13,099 nt of DNA, taken from contig SFJM01000042.1 in NCBI GenBank assembly GCA_004555915.1, positions 1-13,099 on the forward strand, given 5' to 3'. The notes below the pieces were generated by a model. That model was not told the origin of the DNA. It ran no database searches and worked only from the letters and a program-made list of their open reading frames with translations. This document shows, one piece after another, positions 1 through 5,489 of the stretch. Source of the stretch: Clostridiales bacterium. Its GTDB lineage: Bacteria > Bacillota > Clostridia > Oscillospirales > Butyricicoccaceae. Each line of letters opens with the position of its first letter. The first letter of the stretch is position 1. The translations under genes were made by a program, and so were the position numbers.

Positions 1-203
1 TACTTACCGAATGCCAATGGCGGAGGTTAAATCTATTATCTTTCGATATGTGTTTATCTACTATAATCGGAAGCGAGTATATACGTCGAATCCCTTAGGA
101 CTTCCACCCGCTGTTTATAAGAGACATTACCACAATATGTATCATTCATCTGCTGCTTAAAATTTGTGAGTTTTTAGACTGCACTTTTCTTGACAATTCC
201 ACA
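1..203 (+). mobile_element. Right-hand end of an IS3-family insertion sequence (partial)
   Basis: The window opens inside a transposase reading frame that stops at 160. About 40 bases later comes a candidate outer end, with a TTGACAA core at 190-196 and a CA dinucleotide at 202-203. IS3-family elements end in CA and carry their right inverted repeat just after the transposase. The left end lies outside the window, so neither the inverted repeat nor a target duplication can be confirmed. The transposase tail is well supported. The exact boundary at 203 is a guess. Confidence 0.4.
2..160 (+). CDS. IS3-family transposase, C-terminal end (5' truncated by window)
   Basis: The frame is open from base 2 to the TAA at 158-160 and gives 52 residues. 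The sequence includes VFIYYNRKRVYTS followed by NPLGLPPAVYKR. This matches the usual C-terminus of an IS3-type DDE (rve) transposase OrfB: a short helix, the Y-Y-N-x-x-R signature, a G-L/W-x-P-x-x-Y step and a short tail. The catalytic DDE core would lie upstream of the window, so activity cannot be judged. The protein would act on the ends of its own insertion sequence. The family call rests on this short tail only, but the pattern is characteristic. Confidence 0.7.
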   Translation, partial: TYRMPMAEVKSIIFRYVFIYYNRKRVYTSNPLGLPPAVYKRHYHNMYHSSAA

Positions 204-314
204 GGCTGACTTGAACGATTAATGTCAAACTTACATTTTTGATTGTCCTTGGGTAAATGGATACCAGAATGATTCAGTCTGAATTTATTGCTATAAATAT
301 GAGGAGAAAATATT

Positions 315-1076
315 ATGTTGCGATTCAAGCCAACAGAGCACCTGACCGGTGTTACCATTCAAGGAGACTTACAGGATTTCTATGAGCTTACGGAATCTAT
401 CTACCGTATAACAGGGATAGTAGATGATCCGACTTCTGCATATTATGGAGTGAGGAATACTCTGCTGGCGATTTGCTATGATATTCGTCATGCGTATATG
501 GGCGATCGCGATATTTTTACGGTTGAAAATGGAATGAATCAGGAAATAATGCGATGGCATAAAATGATTACTCCAACCAATAATGTTTATTACAGTGTAA
601 ATGTGCTGTTTCCACTGGCAATTTTTGCTGCTGTCTCTATGCAACAGGCGTTCCCAAGTGCAAGGAAGTTTTACGAATCGAAGAATATGGAAGAGGGAGA
701 ACATTTGCCGCCGTACTCTGATTATGTTCATGATAAGGCATATCTGAATCAGTTTGCCGCGGGAGTCTGGCAGGCGTTAGGTGAAGTAATCGGTGGCCTT
801 GAATTAGAAAAGATCATTCGTTCGTGGGAGAATTCTTATGATAGTTATGCCTGCTATGCGACACAGTATATTGATAAATGCAACATAGAATTATTGAAAG
901 CACCGTTGGAAAAACGCAAAGATAAACTACGTAATATTGCGAAACGATTGGTGAAAGCACCACAGGCATATTATACGTTATTAAGAGATTTGCATGCTGC
1001 AGCGAAAGAGTATAACACAGATATTTATTCTCTCCATGATTCCAGACTGGAATATCCGGAGGAGATTGAGTGGTAA
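315..1076 (+). CDS. Conserved hypothetical protein, possibly DUF6904-like
   Basis: The 253-aa protein starts at ATG 315 behind GAGGAG at 301-306, with good 8-base spacing. I cannot assign a function. The N-terminus (ten residues from about T11, TGVTIQGDLQ) reads like a beta strand and turn. It is followed by a helical region with a conserved-looking CYDIRHAYMGDR segment at 54-65, which reminds me of proteins annotated as DUF6904; this is from memory and not certain. Residues 92-109 (YYSVNVLFPLAIFAAVSM) are hydrophobic but too short and polar-flanked to call a membrane segment. The C-terminal half is helical and basic (KAPLEKRKDKLR). It is AT-richer than the genes to its right and convergent with the YolD gene. 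It may be a host gene, or cargo between an insertion sequence and the phage. Confidence 0.7.
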   Translation: MLRFKPTEHLTGVTIQGDLQDFYELTESIYRITGIVDDPTSAYYGVRNTLLAICYDIRHAYMGDRDIFTVENGMNQEIMRWHKMITPTNNVYYSVNVLFPLAIFAAVSMQQAFPSARKFYESKNMEEGEHLPPYSDYVHDKAYLNQFAAGVWQALGEVIGGLELEKIIRSWENSYDSYACYATQYIDKCNIELLKAPLEKRKDKLRNIAKRLVKAPQAYYTLLRDLHAAAKEYNTDIYSLHDSRLEYPEEIEW

Positions 1077-1152
1077 CTGCAGTCAGTACATGATTTTACA
1101 TATACTGATATTACTCTGCTGTGGTTAGCATCAGGAAAATACAGGCATATTT

Positions 1153-1527
1153 TTATGCGTGTCGGCATTCCAGCGGAAAGAAGAGTTCACTTTTGAGACT
1201 ACGAATATCGTTAATAGATATGATGGTATTCGCAATTTGAAGAATCCTCCTTTCGGGCTCCAGCCTTGAAACCTTTCCCGTGATCTGCAAATATTCTCCG
1301 ACATCAGAGCCGGCAAAGCGATGAAAATAAACGACCGTGAGCATATCACCCTTCGCAATCATGTGAAGTTTTCGGTCTAATTCGGCCTGTGCTTCCACGG
1401 ACAATTCGATGCGTGGAACAAGCACTTTCTCTTTAACCCGGAGTGCAGTTTCATACCCCTTAAGGGCGGCGAAGGGGGAGAACTGTTTTGCACGGTCTAA
1501 ACGGCTCATTTTTGCATGTGATTTCAT
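1153..1527 (-). CDS. YolD-like protein
   Basis: The 124-aa protein is of the YolD-like family. These small proteins are encoded next to Y-family polymerases in Firmicutes, for example yolD-uvrX of Bacillus phage SPbeta, and have been proposed to act as a UmuD-like partner. The typical start is visible: SRLDRAKQFSPFAALKGYE at about residues 8-26. It is followed by a predicted beta-rich half with YFHRFAG, then GEYLQITGKVSRLEPE and INDIRSL. I chose ATG 1527 because GGAGG at 1532-1536 sits five bases upstream; an in-frame ATG at 1539 has no ribosome site. The gene is last in the leftward operon, 22 bases after the polymerase stop, so it is probably co-transcribed and co-regulated by the XRE protein. 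Length is normal for the family. Confidence 0.88.
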   Translation of the reverse strand: MKSHAKMSRLDRAKQFSPFAALKGYETALRVKEKVLVPRIELSVEAQAELDRKLHMIAKGDMLTVVYFHRFAGSDVGEYLQITGKVSRLEPERRILQIANTIISINDIRSLKSELFFPLECRHA

Positions 1528-1549
1528 AACTTCCTCCATGTCAATCGCG

Positions 1550-2815
1550 TTATGCCTTGTGCCCGCCGATCTGGCGGTTTCGGTCCATGGTTGTGGCAGC
1601 GGCCTGTAGATTCATCCCTTTCAGAATAGCGTTTTTTCCATAACGCTTTTTGATGTTCAACACAGCCAGTTGCATGTTTCGCTCCCGTTCCAGCTTAATG
1701 GGATCGGAAAACAGATCACACTGCTGGAAAGTTTCTTCGGATACATTGTTGAAGGTAAGATTGATCCGTCGAAGGGGAGCGGTTCGGCTCATAATTCTGC
1801 TGTACAGACTGTCTATTGCGTACATAATTTTAGTAGAAGAACTTGTAGGCGTGCCCAGATGTATGTTGCCATGTGCCGGTTTCAGCTCCAGATGTCTGTC
1901 ATATCCCAGCTGGAGCGTGACCGATTCCGCTGTCAGACCTTTATCAACCAGATCGAGAACGAGCAAGTCTGTCATTTCGTGGACAATCAGCCGACCTTCG
2001 TCGAAGCTGTAGTTTCGGGGCAGTACCTGACCGCTGGATATGGAGTGGGACTGCGGCTTGTATGCTTTGATATCTGCAATGGTGGTGGGTTCCCGTCCCC
2101 ATGCGTGGTCAATCAGCAGTTCAGCATCTACCCCAAATAAGCGATACAACAGATCTTCGTTGAACAGGGACATCTGCGCGATGTCGCCCATCGTTCGCAT
2201 TCCATTGCGTTCCAGCTTGGCGGAAATCCCTCTGCCGATGCGCCAGAAATCCGTCAGCGGTTTATGATCCCAGAGCTGTTCCCGATAGGTTTGCTCTGTC
2301 AGGATTCCGATGTGGTCATCTGAATGCTTTGCCATGATATCCATTGCGATTTTTGCCAGATATAAATTTGTTCCGATGCCTGCTGTGGCTGTAATACCTG
2401 TGGTTTGCAGCACATCATCCATGATGGCAACCGCCAGCTGCTTTGCGGTCATACGGTGAAAGACAAGATAATGAGTTACATCCATGAAAACCTCATCGAT
2501 ACTGTAGACATGAAGGTCCTCTTTTGAAACGTATTTCAAATAAACCGCGTAGATGTTGGCGGAATAGTCAATATAGAGCTGCATCCGCGGCGGCGCCATG
2601 ATATATTCGATATGTTTCGGTATCTCAAATACACGGCAGCGGTTATGCACACCGAGCTTTTTCATGGAAGGGGAGACCGCAAGGCAGATTGTCTTTTCCC
2701 CTCGCTCCGGGTCAGAGACAACGAGATTTGTGGTCAATGGATCAAGCCCGCGTTCCACGCATTCCACAGAAGCATAGAAGCTTTTGAGATCAATACAAAC
2801 AAATGTTCGATTCAT
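1550..2815 (-). CDS. Y-family translesion DNA polymerase (UmuC/UvrX type)
   Basis: The 421-aa, full-length Y-family polymerase copies damaged templates at the cost of errors. The first catalytic motif is CIDLKSFYASVE, with D9 and the aromatic steric gate region F13-Y14. The second catalytic motif is YSIDEVFMD, with D107-E108. A helix-hairpin-helix thumb region (FWRIGRGISAKLERNGM) follows the palm, and a C-terminal little-finger domain contains ESVTLQLGYD. The three acidic residues expected for metal binding are present. ATG 2815 fits the family N-terminus (MNRTFVCIDLKSFYAS). The frame stays open 40 codons further to 2935, overlapping the peptidase gene, but that extension has no family resemblance. 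The nearest ribosome site (GGGAGGAGG, 2832-2840) is unusually far, about 16 bases. It lies third in the XRE-ImmA-polymerase-YolD operon. Confidence 0.92.
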   Translation of the reverse strand: MNRTFVCIDLKSFYASVECVERGLDPLTTNLVVSDPERGEKTICLAVSPSMKKLGVHNRCRVFEIPKHIEYIMAPPRMQLYIDYSANIYAVYLKYVSKEDLHVYSIDEVFMDVTHYLVFHRMTAKQLAVAIMDDVLQTTGITATAGIGTNLYLAKIAMDIMAKHSDDHIGILTEQTYREQLWDHKPLTDFWRIGRGISAKLERNGMRTMGDIAQMSLFNEDLLYRLFGVDAELLIDHAWGREPTTIADIKAYKPQSHSISSGQVLPRNYSFDEGRLIVHEMTDLLVLDLVDKGLTAESVTLQLGYDRHLELKPAHGNIHLGTPTSSSTKIMYAIDSLYSRIMSRTAPLRRINLTFNNVSEETFQQCDLFSDPIKLERERNMQLAVLNIKKRYGKNAILKGMNLQAAATTMDRNRQIGGHKA

Positions 2816-2829
2816 AGCGTAAAAGAAAA

Positions 2830-2844
2830 CGCCTCCTCCCGGCG
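2830..2844 (-). promoter_or_regulatory. Hairpin presenting the polymerase ribosome site in its loop
   Basis: On the minus strand CGCC and GGCG form a 4-bp GC stem around a 7-base loop that contains GGAGG. A T-rich tract (TTTTCTTTT) follows. This is the only ribosome-site-like sequence before ATG 2815. It could be a weak attenuator or a way to modulate translation of the polymerase. The stem is short, so chance is a real alternative. Confidence 0.3.
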
Positions 2845-2906
2845 AAAACAGATAAAGCGACAGCAGAGACAATGTGCCGATCTGCAGAACCAAATCCGAC
2901 GTATTG

Positions 2907-3455
2907 TCACTCAATAAATTCTTCCGGCAATTCACTGCCCTTGATATTGCGGAAAAAGCGGCTGTCTGGTGTATAGGGAATTTTGAAATGATAGTCGAGA
3001 TGGTTTAATTCCTGTAGCTTAATCAGCATGAGATTGACGTTCGATCCCAGCATCTGAGAAAGCTGTACGACGTCATAGCCTTCCCGTGCCAGTGAATACA
3101 CCTGATCGCTGTCCAGAAGAATATGGGAGGCAAAGGCATTTGCCTCATATTCTGTTGTGTCCTTCATGTTGAACAGGACAAATTCCTGCAGGGCACCGCC
3201 TTTTGCCAGATCACGATGCCTGCAATCATGCCCGATTTCATGTGCCGCGACCATCTGGCGAAGCCGTGTATCCATTTTGGGATTGAGAAACATCATGCGA
3301 TGATTCCAGCGGAACGTATACATCCCCAAGAGATCGGTAAACGCATCCTCATAATAAATTTTAATTCCGATCTCTTTGGCAATTCTAAGCGGGTCTCTTG
3401 TCCCGCATTGCCGGACGAGGCTGTTCGCCTGTTTGAAAACTGAATAGGAATCCAA
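2907..3455 (-). CDS. ImmA/IrrE-family metallopeptidase
   Basis: The 182-aa protein carries the zinc-peptidase signature AAHEIGHDCRH (H72, E73, H76) and a third likely ligand in TEYEANAFAS (E104), followed by ILLDSDQVYSLA. These are the hallmarks of the ImmA/IrrE (COG2856) family. The best-known members, ImmA of ICEBs1 and IrrE of Deinococcus, cleave a partner repressor after DNA damage. Here the gene follows the XRE repressor by 42 bases, the same order as immR-immA, so the repressor is the likely substrate (inference). The start is TTG 3455, decided by AGGAGG at 3464-3469 with 8-base spacing; there is no competing ATG. The C-terminal 40 residues (YHFKIPYTPDSRFFRNIKG) look like a short substrate- or partner-binding tail. 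Confidence 0.92.
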   Translation of the reverse strand: MDSYSVFKQANSLVRQCGTRDPLRIAKEIGIKIYYEDAFTDLLGMYTFRWNHRMMFLNPKMDTRLRQMVAAHEIGHDCRHRDLAKGGALQEFVLFNMKDTTEYEANAFASHILLDSDQVYSLAREGYDVVQLSQMLGSNVNLMLIKLQELNHLDYHFKIPYTPDSRFFRNIKGSELPEEFIE

Positions 3456-3497
3456 AATCTACACCTCCTGAACGTATTGCAGTTGTTTGTGGCTGAT

Positions 3498-3917
3498 TCA
3501 GTCGAAAATGTTGTCTTTGCGATATTTTTTGGGGGTGTATTTTTTGTTGTCCTCTTTACAGTCGAAATAAGCCTTCTGCAAAGCGATCATGACCGCATCC
3601 TTATCGGCATCGGAAAGCTCACCGCCTGCAAACATGCCGGACAATTCAGCAACCAGTTGTTCTGCTTGCTGTCGGCCGCGACTTCCGTACTGTGCACTGG
3701 CTTGGGATACAAATTCCTCGTCTTCGGTCAGCAGATAATTGGTATCACAGCCGAGCTGTTCCGCCAGCTTGCCGTACAGCTCACGCTTGCGCGGGTAGCG
3801 ACCCTCCTGTTCATAGCTGGCATAGGTTCGGAGGCTGACTCCGACGGCTTTGGCAAGGTCTGCCTGCGTCAATTTTTTTTCGGTGCGAAGGTACTTCAGC
3901 TTTTCCCCGAATTTCAT
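3498..3917 (-). CDS. XRE-family transcriptional repressor
   Basis: The 139-aa repressor has an N-terminal Cro/C1-type helix-turn-helix at about residues 5-60. LTQADLAKAVGVS is the scaffold and first helix, SLRTYASYEQEGR the recognition helix and turn, and YGKLAEQLGCDTNYLL the closing helices. A linker rich in Q, E and S follows, then a C-terminal helix with DKDAVMIALQKAYFDC and a basic tail (KKYTPKKYRK). There is no LexA-type self-cleaving serine-lysine domain, which agrees with control by a separate peptidase. ATG 3917 has a GAGGTG ribosome site at 3924-3929; TTG 3938 is open but lies before that site. It heads the leftward operon and is expected to bind the repeats in the promoter region just upstream, so it probably controls itself. 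Confidence 0.93.
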   Translation of the reverse strand: MKFGEKLKYLRTEKKLTQADLAKAVGVSLRTYASYEQEGRYPRKRELYGKLAEQLGCDTNYLLTEDEEFVSQASAQYGSRGRQQAEQLVAELSGMFAGGELSDADKDAVMIALQKAYFDCKEDNKKYTPKKYRKDNIFD

Positions 3918-3937
3918 GTTGGTCACCTCTTTGTACA

Positions 3938-3949
3938 ATTAAATTGCAT
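3938..3949 (-). promoter_or_regulatory. Third operator-like 12-mer in repressor leader
   Basis: Read on the minus strand this is ATGCAATTTAAT. It matches the element in the leftward promoter spacer at 10 of 12 positions. It overlaps an 11-bp near-palindrome (CAATT-A-AATTG, 3936-3946) just upstream of the repressor ribosome site. It is a candidate autoregulatory operator. Confidence 0.35.
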
Positions 3950-3968
3950 ATTATTTCCAAAAACACTA

Positions 3969-3997
3969 TTGACAAATGAAATTAAACTGCCTATAAT
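3969..3997 (+). promoter_or_regulatory. Rightward consensus sigma-A promoter
   Basis: TTGACA at 3969-3974 and TATAAT at 3992-3997 are separated by exactly 17 bases, a perfect housekeeping-sigma promoter. Transcription would start near 4004 and run into the leader ORF, the second ImmA-type gene and the zinc-ribbon gene. Such strength suggests it must be repressed in the lysogen. Its spacer holds an operator-like 12-mer. Confidence 0.85.
3976..3987 (+). promoter_or_regulatory. Operator-like 12-mer in rightward promoter
   Basis: ATGAAATTAAAC lies between the -35 and -10 of the rightward promoter. The same 12-mer with one mismatch occurs in the opposite orientation at 4035-4046, inside the leftward promoter. 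The pair is symmetric about base 4011. This is the most likely target of the XRE repressor (inference). Confidence 0.5.
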
Positions 3998-4027
3998 CAG
4001 GCTATAACAAGCGATTGATTTACATAT

Positions 4028-4056
4028 ATTATACGTTAAATTTCATGTTTTGTCAA
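4028..4056 (-). promoter_or_regulatory. Leftward consensus sigma-A promoter
   Basis: On the minus strand TTGACA is at 4056-4051 and TATAAT at 4033-4028, again with a 17-base spacer. Transcription would begin near 4021 and run left through the rightward promoter into the XRE operon. The leader before the repressor ATG is about 100 bases. Confidence 0.85.
4035..4046 (-). promoter_or_regulatory. Operator-like 12-mer in leftward promoter
   Basis: Minus-strand ATGAAATTTAAC sits in the spacer of the leftward promoter. It differs at one position from the 12-mer in the rightward promoter. A repressor bound here would cover the leftward -35 to -10 interval. Confidence 0.5.
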
Positions 4057-4065
4057 GAGACAGAG

Positions 4066-4143
4066 ATGAATACGAAGAAATTTTTTCAAGAGTATGTAAC
4101 TCAGTTGCTTTTATTGACTCAGAGAAGGGATGTGTGCTTATGA
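4066..4143 (+). CDS. Possible 25-aa leader peptide
   Basis: ATG 4066 opens a 25-codon frame (MNTKKFFQEYVTQLLLLTQR, then five more residues) that ends in TGA at 4141-4143. The stop overlaps the ATG of the next gene as ATGA, the usual sign of translational coupling. It lies about 60 bases after the predicted rightward transcription start. Only weak purine-rich sequence (AAGAGACAGAG) precedes it, so initiation would be inefficient. It could be a leader that controls the peptidase gene, or a chance frame. No family is recognised. Confidence 0.3.
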   Translation: MNTKKFFQEYVTQLLLLTQRRDVCL

Positions 4144-4844
4144 TTTTATCGTATCAGGATTTGGATGTGATTGCTGATTCCATCCTCAGGGAATTTAAAC
4201 CGGGACGGATCACACTGGATGCCATTGATGTGGAACGTCTTGCGCGGAGCTTTTTGGGCTTGACGATTCGATATGAACGATTGTCTGACGATTTCAGCAT
4301 TCTGGGAGCAACCACCTTTTCGCCGGTGGAGCTGGAATTGCTCTGTCATGGAAAAACACAGGTCATTTCACTGCCTGCCAATACCGTCCTGTTGGAGGAA
4401 CGACTGTTGTTGGATAAAAAACAGCAGTTGGGCCGCCGACGGTTTACACTGGCGCATGAATGTGCCCATCAGATTCTCCATCGGTATGAGAATGCCGACA
4501 ATCCGACGCCGGAGGTACAAAAGCGCACATATTCCCTCCGTGACCTTAAATCGCAGGAGGACTGGAACGAATGGCAGGCAAATGCACTGGGTGCGGCATT
4601 GCTGATGCCCAAAGCAGTCATTGCAGGCTGTATGAGGAAATACGCCTGCGGCAGGAAGCTGATCTGCTATGAACACGCATTTTCTTACCATGATTACTGG
4701 GTGATGAAGAACATTTGTGAAATTCTGGAAGTATCCCGCAGTGCGCTGGAAATCCGGCTGCGTCAGCTGGGATATTTACTGGACAAACCATATACGGAAT
4801 ATCAGGGAACATTGGAGGTGTGGAACGATGAGGAGGATGTTTAA
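4140..4844 (+). CDS. ImmA/IrrE-type metallopeptidase, second copy (early gene)
   Basis: The 234-aa protein has a clear zinc-peptidase signature, FTLAHECAHQILHR (H106, E107, H110), and the matching downstream EWQANALGAALLMP with E144 as likely third ligand. The N-terminal 100 residues form the usual mixed alpha/beta lead-in. The family is the same as the 2907-3455 gene but sequence outside the motifs differs, so they are not a recent duplication. I chose ATG 4140 (MILSYQDLDVIADSIL), with GAAGGG about 10 bases upstream. The frame is open back to TTG 4050, but that lies against the leftward -35 and has no ribosome site. It is the first substantial gene of the rightward transcript. It may cleave the XRE repressor from the opposite arm, or a host regulator (inference). 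Confidence 0.88.
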   Translation: MILSYQDLDVIADSILREFKPGRITLDAIDVERLARSFLGLTIRYERLSDDFSILGATTFSPVELELLCHGKTQVISLPANTVLLEERLLLDKKQQLGRRRFTLAHECAHQILHRYENADNPTPEVQKRTYSLRDLKSQEDWNEWQANALGAALLMPKAVIAGCMRKYACGRKLICYEHAFSYHDYWVMKNICEILEVSRSALEIRLRQLGYLLDKPYTEYQGTLEVWNDEEDV

Positions 4845-5064
4845 GCCGCTTACGCCGGAGATGATGCAGAAAATCCGATGCTCCAGCGACGAGGTTTCAG
4901 GACAGAAATCCAGATTTATCAAGTGTCCGTACTGCAACAGCAAATCCATCCGGGTATTCGAGGATACCCGCGGGCATGTACAGACAAAGTGCAAGGTGTG
5001 CGGGAAGGAGACCGTTTTCGATGTTCTTTCCATGCGCAGAGTATCCTTTCGCAGGATTTCGTAA
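4828..5064 (+). CDS. Small zinc-ribbon protein
   Basis: The 78-aa protein has one treble-clef or ribbon-type metal site: CPYC at C33/C36 and CKVC at C55/C58, with an 18-residue loop (NSKSIRVFEDTRGHVQTK) between them. It starts at ATG 4828 behind GGAGG at 4814-4818 and overlaps the end of the peptidase gene by 17 bases, so the two are probably translated together. The basic tail (MRRVSFRR) suggests nucleic-acid contact. Proteins of this kind are common in phage early regions and may bind DNA, RNA or RNA polymerase; the actual role is unknown. It is the last gene before the long stem-loop terminator. Confidence 0.8.
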   Translation: MRRMFKPLTPEMMQKIRCSSDEVSGQKSRFIKCPYCNSKSIRVFEDTRGHVQTKCKVCGKETVFDVLSMRRVSFRRIS

Positions 5065-5110
5065 CCGGAAACGAAAAAAGAATAGAGTGAGCTGATGTAG
5101 CTGTGCTATA

Positions 5111-5216
5111 AGGGGCCGCATGATTGCGATGACTTCCTAAGCCGTAAAACTAACCAGACAGTCTTTGGGGACTGTTGTTTACGGAACAGGTGGGCAATCA
5201 TGCGGCTCTTTTTTTA
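5111..5216 (+). ncRNA. Nested stem-loop RNA ending in a rho-independent terminator
   Basis: The outer stem pairs GCCGCATGATTGC (5115-5127) perfectly with 5194-5206. A-U, G-U and G-C pairs extend it to 17 bp (5111-5127 with 5194-5210). Inside, CCGTAAA (5142-5148) pairs with TTTACGG (5178-5184), and an apical hairpin pairs ACAGTC (5158-5163) with GACTGT (5170-5175) around a 6-base loop. Seven Ts follow at 5209-5215. No T-run lies on the other side, so it acts rightward. It is much larger than a simple terminator. It could be a processed small RNA, an attenuator between early and replication genes, or an antitermination site. I do not recognise it as a named family. Confidence 0.7.
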
Positions 5217-5489
5217 TTTTCAACAGACAAGCAAACCAATCAACAGAATAAAACAAAATATCGTGCCTGAGTTGCAATAGGGCAAAGGATATCTCATACG
5301 GTTCTGGAACACGGAATGATTTGACAATCAACCGTGTACAGACCGCAGGAAGTACCCTCAGCCTGTTGCGCTCATTTTTAAGACAGATATCGACCCGGCG
5401 GCTCTGCGTGTACTTCACATAGGGCCGTTTTTCATTGGCAGGAGGATTCTTTGCCCCAACCGCATCCAGAGCGGAAAGGACAGAGAATC
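5217..5489. other. Non-coding stretch before the replication module
   Basis: I see no supportable gene here. An A/C-rich start (5219-5260) contains TCAACAGA twice, at 5220-5227 and 5240-5247, 20 bases apart. An 8-bp stem (5296-5303 with 5330-5337) encloses a TTGACA that has no matching -10. A terminator-like hairpin follows at 5399-5432. Frames stay open on both strands (minus 5179-5418; plus 5252-5418) but none has a start with a ribosome site. It may be a structured 5' leader for the downstream operon. The candidate RNA motifs known to lie near DUF2800 and DUF2815 genes are worth testing, but I cannot match them by eye. Confidence 0.5.
5399..5432 (+). terminator. Terminator-like hairpin before the sigma-like gene
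   Basis: CGGCTCT (5399-5405) pairs with AGGGCCG (5421-5427), seven pairs with one G-U. A small GTG/CAC hairpin sits in the loop, and five Ts follow at 5428-5432. It lies just before an AGGAGG at 5440-5445, so it could act as an attenuator for the replication operon rather than a plain terminator. Confidence 0.5.

Noticed and set aside
1081..1109. TCAGTA/TACTGA inverted repeat between convergent genes as a terminator
   Set aside because: Only six pairs, AT-rich, with a 14-base loop and no T-run on either side.
2816..2935. 40-codon N-terminal extension of the Y-family polymerase
   Set aside because: It overlaps the end of the peptidase gene and has no family similarity. The family N-terminus begins at ATG 2815.
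3477..4007. 176-codon plus-strand frame, hydrophobic
   Set aside because: Antisense to the XRE gene, whose helix-turn-helix is clear. It would also cross both promoters.
5179..5418. 79-codon minus-strand frame in the non-coding leader
   Set aside because: GTG start without a ribosome site, and it runs through the terminator stem. A plus-strand frame (5252-5418) is also open, so openness is not informative.
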